Source: Arthonia radiata
Lineage: Eukaryota > Ascomycota > Arthoniomycetes > Arthoniales > Arthoniaceae
Length of the DNA stretch: 64,000 nt
NCBI GenBank assembly: GCA_002989075.1
Contig: PSQN01000010.1
Location: 806,001 to 870,000 of the forward strand
Direction of reading: 5' to 3'
The notes beneath the pieces are model-generated. The model was not told the origin of the DNA. It saw only the letters and a list, made by a program, of their open reading frames with translations, and ran no database searches. The translations under genes and the position numbers were made by a program. Positions 21,163 through 33,922 of this stretch are shown here, in pieces (position 1 is the stretch's first letter; every line of letters begins with the position of its first letter).

Positions 21163-24100
21163 TACCTCCTTAATCGACTAGTTGTTTTAGCCGGATTATA
21201 AGCTAATTTAAGTTCTAAACGTTAGTATTTTAGCTAAGTCGATCGGTTTTGTTAAACTATCTGCTAATTGTTCCTTTATAGAAACGTATTTAAGCTCTAT
21301 TTGGCCTGCCTAAACGTTTTCTCTAACATAGTGATACTGTATATCAATATGCTTAGATTTAGCTTAGAAGGTAGGGTTTTTTGTAAGTTCTTTTGTTGAA
21401 TTGCTGTCAGTAAGTAACAGTTTTATCGGTAAAACTGGGGTCTTCAGTCTAATTTAACCGGCTTGCCCGGGTAAATATATGCTTGCCTGGTGCGTTAGAG
21501 CCCGCCAAGTCTTTTTATCCGCAGACTTTTTAAAAGTACCCGCTAAAACGGTAGTAATCAAATTTTCTTCAAAAATTCTAGACAGTTTAGTAGCAATTAA
21601 TCGGATAAATAACTGTTTCTTTATAGCTTCTTTAAGAGCTATATATTTGGCCTTATAAGAGCTTAAGGCAACTGTTTTTTATAGCTTCAAATTTTAGCTA
21701 AGAGCTCTGTTTCTGAGTAGAAAGATATAGCTGGTAGTCGATCTCCTGGTACCGAGGTTCCCCCCTCAATCTACGTTACAATAGCCGGTTATACTGTCTA
21801 TTGAGGGAGGTTTGTAGTAAAGGTCAAGGTTAGAAGTTTTATCTAAGTAAGCCTAAAGGCTACTTAAAACTCTCTAGTACTCCTCGCTAGAATTTAATAT
21901 GTATCGGGCTAGTAGGCTAGTTGTAAAGGCAATATCGAGTCTTATTTTTGTTGTTAGATACAAAATTGACCCAATTTGTTGCTAATAATTAGAAATATCG
22001 GTACTGCTAGCTTAATTAGGATTCGATGTTAATTTTGAGCCGACGGGTTGCGGTATTTTTTCAGGCATTCGGCCGTTTTTCTTCGAGTATTTGGTTAAAA
22101 TTTTAGCTAAATAAGTCGACTAATCTAGACGAATTGTTTTTGCTGGGCGATCTCGAGTAATTTTAATTTCTAAGAACTTACTAACGTCTTCTAAGTCCTT
22201 AACCGTAAGAGTCTTATTTAGTTCCTGGTAGATTCTAAAGATTATTTTAATAGAATCGGATACAGCTAATATATTGTTTACGTAGACGATTAAAATTGCC
22301 TGCTTTCTAGTTCTTCGAATATAAACCGACTAATTGGATACTAGGGGTTCAAAACCTATGCCTCTTAGTAATTCTTAAAGATAGGCTTTCTACTGTTGGC
22401 CGGTCTGTTTTAGACCGTAAAGAGCCTTCTTTATTCAACAAACTTTATTAGTTCCGTTAGATAGACCAGTTAATTGCTTAATATAGACAACCTCGTCTAA
22501 CTTTGCGTTAGAATAAGCTAATTTTACGTTCTATTGCTTTATTTCCTAGTCTTTCTCTACTACTAAGGCTAGTATAAGCCGGTAGATAATTAAATTTACT
22601 ATATTTATAAAGGTCTCTATAAAATTAAGGCCGGGTCTTTGCTAGCAGCCCTTAACTATCTAGCAGGCTTTAAAAATCGGCTCGCTTTTTGAAAGGTACT
22701 TAATCTTTAGTACCTAGCGCCCTTTTAGCGCCTTTCTACCTAGCGGCAGCTTAGTTAATATTTAGGTATCTTAGTTAGCTAGCTCTTTAAGCTCCGACTG
22801 CATTGTATCTAGCTAAGAAGGCTAATCCTTAGATACCCTTATTTCTTTTAAGTTATTGGGCTCTTTAGTAACTGCAACTAAGGTCTATTCGACGTATTGT
22901 TCTAGATTATTGTAAAACTCGTTAAACTAATTTTTGTCGGCGTTTTTGTATATAAAATCTATTTTCTGAGCGCAATCGATATCTACTCGGCCGAGGTCTT
23001 CGGTACTTCTATAATTTAACTCGATAGGAAGGTTAGACTCGTCTAAAGCTCTAAATTAGTATAGGTTTTATCTAAATTTGTCCGCTAGTTGTTAAGATAT
23101 AGAAACAATATATTGTTTCTTGTATAGAGAACTTCCTTCTTTATTGAAAGGTACCTTCCTATTATCTTAGAATTTAGCGGTTAGATTTAGCTTATTTTTA
23201 AACTTAACTTTTAATTGTTCTTTAAACTCTTTAGGAATACTCTTAGTTAATCGATTAACTGTAGATCTCTGTAGGTTACAAACAAATTTTTCTTTTTAAA
23301 CGTAGACGTCTCTCCTCCAGTAAACCTTCCGGTTATTAGAGTCTAAGAGCTTATATTGGTTCAATTTGTAGTCTATTAGGATATAAGTAGTTGCTCTTGC
23401 GTCTAGTTTCTTTAGTTTAGGTTCTTTAAGATAAGTAACTGAGCCCTAGATTTTAATAGTACTGACATCCAGTTTTTTGCTGTATTTTGCTTCGTATAGG
23501 ATAATAAACCCCAGTAATCTAGTATAAAGGGTCCTATTATAAATATAAATAGCTGCTTTTAGCGCTTCGCCCTAATATATCTAGAGTAGCTCGGCGGTAT
23601 AAAGTATTGCTCGAACTTTACTAACAATTGTTTAGTTAAAGCGTTTGGCTCGTTTATTTTGCTAGAAAGTATATAGTACGGATATCGTTAGAATAGCTTC
23701 TTTTTGTTCTAGAAGCTATTTTACCTAGCCTTCTCGATATTCTTTTGCGTTGTCTAAGTATAGTCTTTTAAAAGGATACTTAGACTACATTTCTTTTTAA
23801 ATAATATAGATAGATAGTGTATTAAAAACCTAGCCTTTAAACTATAGTACCTCGGTAGTCGTATACCGGGTTTTATTGTCTATAAAGCTAGTAAATAATT
23901 AACCTTTAAAAGAGGTTTGCGGTACAATTAGCTCGCAAATATTTAAGTAGACTTTTTCTAAATAATTAGCTAATTTGTTTAAAGTTTCTTAGCTAACTTT
24001 AGCTATTGCCTTTATTTTAAAGTAAATTTAGCAATTATCTTCTAATTTGTCCGAATAATCTGTTCCTAGGGCAACTTTTTTAAGCTGTTTTAAGGCATTT

Positions 24101-25562
24101 TCGCCTATATATTCTATCTGTTGATACTAAAGATCAGTTTTTAAAGAAATAGTATAAAGAGATTGAACTATATTAATAGTCTAAGCTTCTATTACTATTA
24201 GACCGTTAACATACTGCCTCTCGGTAGTTAGTTGTCCGGCTCAATCAACTTTTAGCTTGTTTTAGCTAAGAGTTACCTTATCTCCCCTCTTTCTAAGCTT
24301 ATCGAAGCTTAGAAGGTTAATTCTAAATTCCTTAACAAATAAAACTTTGTTTAGGACAATTATTTTGTTCTTAAAGAATAGTTTTACTTTACCTGTCTGT
24401 AAGGCTCGGATTAACTTTTCTTCTCTTTAACGAATAATCCGGTTAGTTGGCCGGATATCCGTTAGAAGGTTAATATTTAAGCAAATATAGCTTATTAAGC
24501 CTATATTAAGGATTTAAGAATTAATAGAGTGATTAACTCCGTTTAGTAATGCTATAAAGCATTGTTCTTCTTATAGATCGAAACTCTGTACAGAAAATAT
24601 AAAAAAATCGGTATTTTTGAAGCTTTTATTGGAATTTGGCCGGAGATTTGGGTATTTTTTCCAACAAGTTGCCGGTTTATGCCCCTTTTTGTTACAAAAG
24701 GGGCATTTTTCTTAGTTTTTACTTAGAGATTTTAATTTTTTTCCGGTCCTTTACGTCGATTTATTGTCTATTGCTATAAAAACCTTTTCTACTAGGATAC
24801 TATCGTAGATTCAGCGAAACTCGTCTATAAGATAACTAAATAAGTCCTATAGACTTATATCGCTAGTCGTTTGCCGGTAGCTTTAGCTAATAATAGCTAT
24901 CGTATGCTTATATTTAGAAGTCAGATTGTAAAGAACGTAGGCAGCTACCACCTTGTTAGGTAGTACTAGTCCTTAGGTTACTAAATCGTCCGTTAATTGT
25001 CTAATTTTAGTAAGATAAAGCTTAAGGTTTTTTACCTTATCTAGTGTAGTGCTAAAGAGCTCCTTACAAATTAGAAATTTAGAACTAAAACCTTTCGATT
25101 CGTATAACCTTTTTAGGCTATCTTAAAGCTCTAAAGAATTATAAATCTTCTTTATTTAAATAAGGGGACCGTCCTCTAGAGTTAGTCGAATAAGGGCTGC
25201 TGCCCTTGTCGACCGTTTCTAGCGGCTAGCTTTAGTAATATCTCTAGCTAAATAGCCAGAAAAGGAGATTATAACATTACTGTAGCCCTTTTCAGTTAAA
25301 AGGGCCTCCATTCGAATCGACCAAATGTCTCAATTAGTAGAGCCCTTAAGTTTAGGGATCTTGTGAGAGGAGTTTATAGCCGAATATATAGTCGGAGATT
25401 TCTAGAAAAAAAAAGGAAACTCTGTTCTAATAGTTAAATTGAGCTAAAAATTTAGAGTTGATTGGTGATAGGATCGTTCAGAGGTGCCGATAGGTGTCGT
25501 AGAGGAAAAATTTTCTAAAAAGGAAATTCAAAAGGAATTGGTGCTAACCCGAGCTTATAACC

Positions 25563-26069
25563 TATTAAAAAGGTACAGGAAAGAAGAAGAATACTACTAT
25601 AAAGAGTAGAAAGACGAGACTAGCTTAAGACTAGTACAATACTTAGGCTTAATATAGGTACAATACTTAGTAGCAAGGAGAAGCTATTGTTATATTGTCT
25701 GTCTTGTTAGTTAAAATTCTCTAAAGAGATCCTAGCTTATATATTTAAGTCTAGCGGCCTGTATAGGACTTATTAGATATCTGTTCTTTTAATAGAGGCC
25801 AGATAACCTGTAACTTACTATATAAGACAGTAATTCTGTCTATTTAAAACTGTTAGTCTTTAAATTTATTCTATATTGTTTTAGACTATAGGCCAGCTAT
25901 CTAGAATAGATCGTATAATGCTTCTTTTTATCCTAAACTCGGGCTACTAGGCCCGACCCTTTAGGTAAAAGGCTTGTTCTGTTCTAGACTAAGACAGCTA
26001 GTAGGACCTATTCAATACTCCGGGCCCCTAGGGGTTCCGGCTAACCAGCTAGTTGGTTAATTTTCAACA
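25563..26069 (-). repeat. C1 5' LTR
   Basis: 507 bp. Next to its inner edge lies the primer-site-like segment TTATAAGC (read on minus). Confidence 0.87.
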
Positions 26070-28038
26070 CTACTTTTATTATAACGTCTAGTTTATTGTT
26101 TACGATCTCTACTTTAATTATATAACTATTGCTAATTAAAACTTATTATGTTTATAGGTTAATCCGTTAGAAAGGAATAATATAGAGACTTTATTAATTA
26201 GCCTTCTACAATAAAAAGTTAAGCGCTAATAAAGACTATAATAATATTCTAAGATATATTTACTTACGTCTACGATAACTAGTAGATTACCTTATTAAAG
26301 GTCTAAAATTACGTGGTTAGTACTAATATCTTTAACTAACAATATATAGAGTTTGTTCTTCTTAATTAGTATCGTTCTTAAGCGAGGATTCTGTACTATT
26401 AGAATCTATATTTTTGTCTTTAAGTCGTTGTATTGCTTATAACGTATCGTAGCTACTATCTTACTTAGCCCCTACGGTCTATTCTTTCTTAAATTTCCCT
26501 TAAGTTTTTAAATAAAGCGACCTAGATCTTTCTCGAATAAGATCTAGTTCTTATATCGAACCTTGTTTTAAAGATGTTAGTTTCTTTAGCTACTATCTTA
26601 ATTCTAATTTGTCAGATTTATAGGTCGTATAATCGTTATTGTAGCACGCAGTCTAAAATAGTGTTTTATGTAGTGTAACGGTATCTCGTATCTACTGCCT
26701 TAGAATAGTATAGTTAATGTTGTTCTAGTTCTATAGATTTTATTGTTCCTCTTTTATTTGTTGTTCCTTTATTTTCTCCTATAACTTACTGTCTGTATCT
26801 TAGTTTCTATATAAGTTAAATAAGTTCTACTCGTTGTGCTTCTCGTTAAAAGAAACCTAGCGAGTGTTTTTCTAGTCGCAAAAGGTACTTTAGTAGATAT
26901 TCTTTTGCTCTTTAGTTAGTTTAGTAACGTACTTATACTAGTTCTAAATAATCTTCTGTAGAAAACCTAATTCTTACAGAGAACGACCCTCGATTGAGTC
27001 TATACACCAATAGTCGGAGAAGGTTACTAGTAATTCTATCGCCTTATCGCGGCCGCTGTCTCTCTACGTCTAGATAGTTATATTGAACTATTATCGCGAA
27101 GAGTAGGGTTTCTAAGGTCAATTATTGTACCTGTTTCGTCTCGTACTATTCAACTGTTATTTCTTAGAACGGTATTCTTTAACTTAATGCCCTAGTTTCT
27201 CGCAATATAAGCATAGCTTGTTCTTTATTTTGTGTTCTCTTTTCTAGTTGTTTAGTTTCCTTTGGGGCCTTGTAAAGTTTAACTCTATTGAATTACCCCG
27301 GTCTTGTCGTAAGTTGTGCTTACTCCGAGTCTAGGCAAACTTGCCTGAGTTAGCTCCTTTCTTCTCTAACTGTCGTTTAAAGTTGCTGTCGTCGATTTCC
27401 TTGGCTCGTTCTATAAACTTTTCTAGTTCAATAAACTTTTCTCTACGGATATAGATAATTTCCTTAATATAGTTCTTCAAGCCTTTATAAAAGGCGTCGA
27501 CTAGGGGTCCTTTATTCTATCCGGTTTGGTTAGCATATTGCAGAAACTTAGCGGCGTATCGGCTAGCTGGTTCTGTCTAGCAGAGTGTCTTAAGTTTATA
27601 TACGGTAGTACGTCTAGAGTTGGTATCTCTATATATCTATTAGAGCTTTTGCTGAAACGCAGCAAAGCTAGAGAAGAGCTTATTAGTCTCTTTCTGTCGT
27701 TTGTTAGGTGCTTTATAGAGGTAGTCCTCGAGGTAAAAGTTAAACTATTTATATGTCTTACTATCTATATAGGATGCGGCAAACAAAACTATAGTACTGT
27801 TATTCGAGAACTAATCCTTATAAGTCTTAAAGTATATAGCCAAGCGTATTAGAAATAAAGTAAGTTTAGAACGTTTATTAAAGAAGTCCTTACTCATCTT
27901 AGTATTAACGTCCGATATCTTACCTGTAGCGGCTATCTTACTAGCTAGCCTGTCCGCAGCGTTGCGGCTATTGGGTACTAAAGTAGTAAACATAATTAAT
28001 CTACTTTCTCTACTTTTATAGCGAGTCTATTAAAGTAT

Positions 28039-28545
28039 TATTGAAAATTAACCAACTAGCTGGTTAGCCGGAACCCTCAGAGGCCCGGAGTATTGGACAG
28101 GTCCTACCAGCTGTCTCGGTCTAGAATAGAACAAGCCTTTTACCTAAAGGGTCGGGCCTAGTAGCCCGAGCTTAGGTCAAAAAGGAGTATTGTACGATCC
28201 GTCCTAGACAGCTGGCCTGTAGTCTAAGACAATATAGAATAGACTTAAAGACTAATAGTTTTAAATAGACAGAATTACTATCTTATATAGTAAGTTACGG
28301 GTTATCTAGCCTCTATTGAAAGAATAGATATCTATTAAGTTCTATACAGACCGCTAGACTTAGATATATAAGCTAAGATTCCTCTAGAGAATTTTAGCTA
28401 AAAAGATAGACAATATAATAACAGCTTCTCTTTGTTACTAAGTATTGTACCTATAACAAGCTTAAGTATTGTACTAGTCTTAAGCTAGTCTTATCTTTCT
28501 ACTCTTTGTAGTAGTATTCTTCTTCTTTTCTGCACCGCTTTAATA
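28039..28545 (+). repeat. C2 5' LTR
   Basis: 507 bp, preceded by AGTAT. Confidence 0.9.
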
Positions 28546-31500
28546 GGTTATAAGCCCGGGTTAGCACTAATTCCTTTCGAATTTCCTTTTTAAGAAATAT
28601 TTCCTCTACAATACCTATCGGCACCTTCAAACAATCCTATTACCAATCGACTCTAAATTTTAAGCTCAATTCAACTATTATAACAGAATTTCCTTTTTTT
28701 GGAAATCTTCGACTATATATTCGGCTATGGACTCCTCTTACAAGATTCCTAAACTTAAGAGCTCTACTAATTGAGACATTTAATCGATTCGAATAGAGGC
28801 CCTTTTAATTAAAAAGAGCTACAGTAATGTTATAATCCCCTTTTCCGGCTATCTAGCTAGAGATATTACTGAAGCTAGCCGCTAGAAACGATCAACAAGG
28901 GTAGCAGCTCTTATTCGACTAACTCTAGAGAACGGTCCCCTTATTTAAATAAAGGAGATTTATAACTCTCTAGAGCTTTAAAATAGCTTAAAAAGGTTAT
29001 ATAAATCGAAAGGTTTTAGTTTCGAGTTTCTAATTTGCAAGGAGCTCTTTAGCACTATACTAGGCAAGGTAAAAAACCTTAAGCTTTACCTCGCTAAAAT
29101 CAGATAATTAACGGACAATTTGGCAACCCGAGAACTAGTACTACCCAACAAGGTAGTAGCTACCTACGTTCTTTACAATTTGACTCCCAAATATAAGCAC
29201 ACGGTAGCTATTATTAGCTAAAGCTACCAGCAAACAACTAGTAATATAAGTTTATAGGACTTATTTAGTTAACTTATAAACGAGTCTCGCCGAATCTACG
29301 GTAGTACTCTAGCAGAAAAGGTTTTTACTGCAATAGACAACAAATCGACTTAAAGAATTAGAGATAAATTAAAATCTCTGAATAAAAACTAAGAAAAATG
29401 CCCCTTTTGTAACAAAAAAGGGTATAAGCCGGCAACTTGTTGGAAAAAATACCCAAATCTCCGGCCAAATTTCAACAAAAGCTTCAAAAATACCAATATT
29501 TTAATATTTTCTGTATAGAGTTCCGATCTATAAGAAGAACAATGCTTTATAGCATTACTAAATAAAGTTAACTACTCTATTAATTCTTAAATTCTTGATA
29601 TAAGCTTAATAAGCTATATTTGCTCGAATATTAATCTTCTAATAGATATCCGGCTAACTAACCGAATTATTTGTTGAGAAGGGGGAAAGTTAATCCGAGC
29701 CTTTTAGATAGACAAAGTAAAACTGTTCTTTAAGAACAAAATAATTGTCCTAAACAAAGTTTTATTTGTTAAGAAATTTAGAATTAACCTTCTAAGCTTT
29801 AATAAGCTTAGAAAGAGGAGAGGTAAGGTAACTTTTAGCTGAAATAAGTTAAAAGTTAATTAAGCCGGACAACTAACTATCGAGGAACGGTATATTAACG
29901 GTCTAATAGTAATAGAAGCTTAGACTATTAATATAGTCTAATCTTTCTATACTATTTCTTTGAAAACTAACCTTTAGTATCAATAAATAGGATATATAGG
30001 CAAAAACGCCTTAAAACAGCTTAAAAAGGTTGCTTTAGGAATAAATTATTCGGATAAATCGAGAGATAATTGCTAAATTTGCTTTAAAGCAAAGATAACA
30101 GCTAAAGTTAGCTAAAAAACTCTAGACGAATTGGCCAATTATTTAGAAAAAGTCTACTTAAATATTTGCGGGCTAATTATACCGCAAACCCCTTTTAAAG
30201 GTCGATTATTTACTAGCTTTATAAACAATAAAACTTAGTATACAACTACCGAGATACTATAGTCTAAAGGCTAGGTTTTTGATGCACTATTTATCTATAT
30301 TACTCAGAAAGAAACGTAGTTCGAGCATCCTTTTAAAAGACTATACTTAAATAACACAAAAGAATACCGAAAAGGCTAGGTAAAACAGCTTTTAGAACAA
30401 AAAGAAGCTATTCTAACAATATCTGTACTATATACCCTTTAGCAAAATAAACGAGCCGAACGCTTTAACCGAATAATTATTAGTAAAGTTCGAGCAATAC
30501 TTTATACCGCCGGGCTACTCTAGATATATTGAAGCGAAGTGCTAAAAGCAGCTATCTATATTTATAATAGGACCCTTTATACCGGATTACTAGGGTTTAT
30601 TACCCCGTATAAAGTAAAATACGGCAAAAAACTAGATGTCAGTACTATTAAAATCTGGAGCTTAGTTACTTATCTTAAAGAACCTAAACTAAAGAAACTA
30701 GACGCAAGAGCAACTATTTATATCCTAATAGACTACGGATTGAACCAATATAAGCTCTTAGACTCTAATAACCAGAAGGTTTACTAGAGAAGAGACGTCT
30801 ATATTTAAGAAGGAAAATTTGTTTGTAACCTACAGAGATCTACAGTTAATCGATTAACCGAGAGTATTTCTAAAGAGCTTAAAGAACAACTAGAAGTTAA
30901 GTTTAAAAATAAGCTAAATCTAACCGCTAGATTCTAAGATAATAGAGAGGTACCTTCTAATAAAGAAGGAAGTCCTCTATACAAGAAACAATATATCTTC
31001 TCTATATCTTAACAACTAGCGGACGAATTTAGATAAAAACTATACTAATCTAGAGCTCTAGACGAGTCTAACCTTTCTATCGAGTTAAATTATAGAAGTA
31101 TTGAAGACTCTAGCCGGATAGATACCGATTGCGCCTAGAAAATAGGTTTTATATACAAAAACGCTAATAAAAATTAGTTTAACAAGTTCTATAATAATCT
31201 AAAACAATACGCTAAATAGGCCTTAGTCGTAGTTACTAAAGAGCCTACTAATTTAAAAGAAATAAGGGTATCTAAGGATTAACCTTCTTAACTAAACGCA
31301 ATACAGTCGAAGCTCAAAGAGCTAGCTAACTAAGAAACCTAGATATTAACTAAGCTGCCGCTAAGTAGAAAGGTACTAAAAGGGCGCTGAGTACCAAAGA
31401 TTAAGTATTCTCTAAAGAGCAAGCCGATTTTTAAAGCCTGCTGGGTAGCTAAGAGCTGCTAGCAAAGACCCGGCCTTAATTTTATAGAGACTTTTATAAA

Positions 31501-32941
31501 TATAGTAAATTTAATTACTTACCGGCTTATACTAGCCTTAATAGTAGAGAAAGACTAAAAAATAAAGCAATAGAACGTAAAATTAGCTTATTTTAACGCA
31601 AAGTTAGATAAGATTGTCTATATTAAGCAACTAACTGGCTTATCTAACGGAACTAATAAAGTTTATTAAATAAAGAAGGCTCTTTACGGTCTAAAACAGG
31701 CCGGCCAACAGTAAAAAGCCTATCTTTAAGAATTACTAAGGAGAATAGGTTTCAAACCCCTAGTATCCGATTAGTCAGTTTATATTTAAAGAACTAGAAA
31801 GCAGGCAATTTTAATCGTCTATGTAGATAATATATTAGCTGTATCCGATTCTACTAAAACAATCTCTAAAATCTACTAGAAACTAAATAAGACTCTTACG
31901 GTTAAGAACTTAGAAGACGTTAGTAAGTTTCTAGGAATTAAAATTACTTAAGATCGCCCGGCAAAAACAATTTACCTAGACCAGTCGACTTATTTGGCTA
32001 AAATTTTAATTAAATACTCGAAGAAAAACGGCCGAATGCCCGGAAAAATACTGCAACCCGTTGGCTTAAAATTAACATTAAATCTTAACTAAGCTAGCAG
32101 TGCCAATATTTCTAATTATTAGTAACAAATTGGGTTAATTTTATATCTAATAATAAAGATAAGACCCGATATTATCTTTATAAATAGCCTACTAGCTCAG
32201 TATATATTAAATCCTAGCGAGGAGCACTAGAGAGTTTTAAGTAGCCTTTAAGCTTACTTAGATAAAACTCCTAACCTTGGCCTTTACTATAAATTTCCCT
32301 CAATAGACGGTATAACCGACTATTATAACGCAGATTGAGGGGGAAACCTCGGTACCAGGAGATCGACTACCGGCTATATCTTTCTACTTAGGAACAGAGC
32401 TCTTAGCTAGAATTCGAAGCTATAAAAAATAGTCGCCTTAAGCTCTTATAAGACCAAATATATAGCCCTTAAAGAAGCTATAAAGGAACATTTATTTATC
32501 CAACTAATTGCTACCAAACTGTCTAGAATTTTTAAAGAAAATTTAATTACTACCGTTTTAGCGGGTACTTTTAAAAAGTCTGCAGATAAAAAGACTTGGT
32601 AGGCTTTAACGCACTAAGCAAGCATATATTTACCCGGGCAAGCTAGTTAAATTAGACCGGAGACCCTAGTTTTACCGGTAAAACTGTTACTTACCGACAG
32701 CAATTCGACAAAAGAACTTACAAAAAACTCTACCTTCCGAGTTAAATCTAAGCATATTGATATACAGTATCACTATATTAGAGAAAACGTTCAGGCAGGT
32801 TAAACAGAGCTTAAATACGTTTCTACAAAGAAACAATTAGCAGACGGTTTAACAAAACTAATCGACTTAACTAAAATACTAACGTTTAGAACTTAAATTA
32901 GCTTACAATCCGGCTAAAATAACTAGTTAATTAAGAAGGTA

Positions 32942-33449
32942 TGTTAAAAATTAACTAACTAGCTGGTTAGCTAAAACCCCTAGAGGCCTAGAGTATCGGA
33001 CAGGTCCTACTAGCTGTCTCGGTCTAAAATAGAACAAGCCTTTTATCTAAAGGATCGGACCTAGTAGCCCGAGTTTAGGTTTAAAAAGAAGCATTGTACG
33101 ATCTATTCTAGACAGCTGGCCTGTAGTCTAAGACAATATAAAATAGACTTAAAGACTAATAGTTTTAGATAGACAGAATTACTGTCTTATATAGTAAGTT
33201 ACAGGTTATTTAGCTCCTATTAAAAGAATAGATATCTATTAAGTTCTGTATAGACCGCTAAACTTAGATATATAAGCTAGAATCCCTCTAGAGGATTTTA
33301 GCTAAAAAGATAGACAATATAACAACAGCTTCTCTTTGTTACTGAGTATTGTACCTATAACAAGCCTAAGTATTGTACTAGTCTTAAGCTAGTCTCGTCT
33401 TCCTACTCTTTGTAGTAGTATTCTTCTTCTTCTCTGCACCGCTTTAATA
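32942..33449 (+). repeat. C2 3' LTR
   Basis: 508 bp, followed by AGTAT. Confidence 0.9.
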
Positions 33450-33451
33450 AG

Positions 33452-33922
33452 TATAACGCCGGTCGCTGGGAAAACTAAACTAAGACTTACTTGTCTTGTG
33501 TGCTAATCGACCTTAGTAGTAGTTGTCTTGTATGCTAGAGACTAAAAGATAGAAGAGGCGAGACAGATTATAGAGGATAAGAGGAGCTTAACTAAAGTAG
33601 ATAGAAGGTAAAGTACGTTACCTAAATATAGTTAAGAAACTTATATTTAAATATTAAGTTAATAGACTAAAGTTTATTCTAAGGTCGGCTATTAGTTTAG
33701 CTATATAGTTTAAGGTACATAGGAAAGTTTCTCTATATCTATTAACTCGACAATACTTATATCGGGTTTATAGAGAATATAGGCCTTTATAGCCGTCTTG
33801 TTTAATAATGCCTACAGCAGGTTTATAGGCTTAGTCGGGAATAATACTTATAGAGCTAAGATAATTAGCGGTGGTTAATGCTTAGATGTACGCTAGACCG
33901 TCTAGGGCCGGTATCCATAACA
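33452..33922 (-). repeat. G3 5' LTR
   Basis: 471 bp. Its inner edge overlaps the AGTAT target duplication of C2, which entered at the LTR/primer-site junction. Confidence 0.88.

Larger units (their letters stand above)
20656..26069 (-). mobile_element. C1: Ty1/Copia retroelement (fossil), minus orientation, inside G3
   Basis: 507-bp LTRs lie at 20,656-21,162 (3') and 25,563-26,069 (5'), with a total length of 5.4 kb. From right to left the interior shows gag with a zinc knuckle near 24,690, integrase, reverse transcriptase and RNase H (near 21,750). It is the same family as C2 in opposite orientation. Broken, with tens of breaks. The 5-bp flanks (TATAG and CTACT) do not match, unlike every other LTR element in the nest. 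Confidence 0.88.
28039..33449 (+). mobile_element. C2: Ty1/Copia retroelement (fossil), plus orientation, inside G3
   Basis: LTRs lie at 28,039-28,545 (507 bp) and 32,942-33,449 (508 bp) with a perfect 5-bp target duplication AGTAT at 28,034-28,038 and 33,450-33,454. The parts are in Copia order: primer-site-like TTATAAGCCCGGG just after the LTR, gag 28.7-29.4 kb, zinc knuckle near 29,390-29,450, integrase about 29.95-30.7 kb (an open stretch at 30,539-30,787 lies here), reverse transcriptase about 31.4-32.0 kb, and RNase H near 32.3 kb. All parts are recognisable, but there are tens of breaks. It entered G3 exactly at the LTR/primer-site junction, so it is younger than G3. Confidence 0.92.
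17983..33922 (-). mobile_element. G3: Ty3/Gypsy chromovirus (fossil), minus orientation, hosting C1 and C2
   Basis: 471-bp LTRs lie at 17,983-18,453 (3' LTR) and 33,452-33,922 (5' LTR). The 5-bp flanks GTAGT (17,978-17,982) and GCAGT (33,923-33,927) agree except for one C/T, as expected for a target duplication altered by RIP, so it sits inside C0. Own sequence remains at 18,454-20,655 and 26,070-28,038. From right to left this holds gag (N-terminus near 27,990; zinc-knuckle region near 27,200), integrase (about 20.5-19.8 kb), a chromodomain-like end (near 19,300) and the family-specific block 18,454-19,200. It belongs to the same family as G1 and G2. Broken, with tens of breaks and not complete. 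Confidence 0.88.

Noticed and set aside
27811-27993. Short minus-strand frame as a host gene
   Set aside because: It is the gag N-terminus of the fossil G3; the homologous stretch in G1 is at 36,100-36,282.
30539-30787. 82-codon frame as an independent gene
   Set aside because: It lies in the integrase-to-RT part of the fossil Copia element C2.
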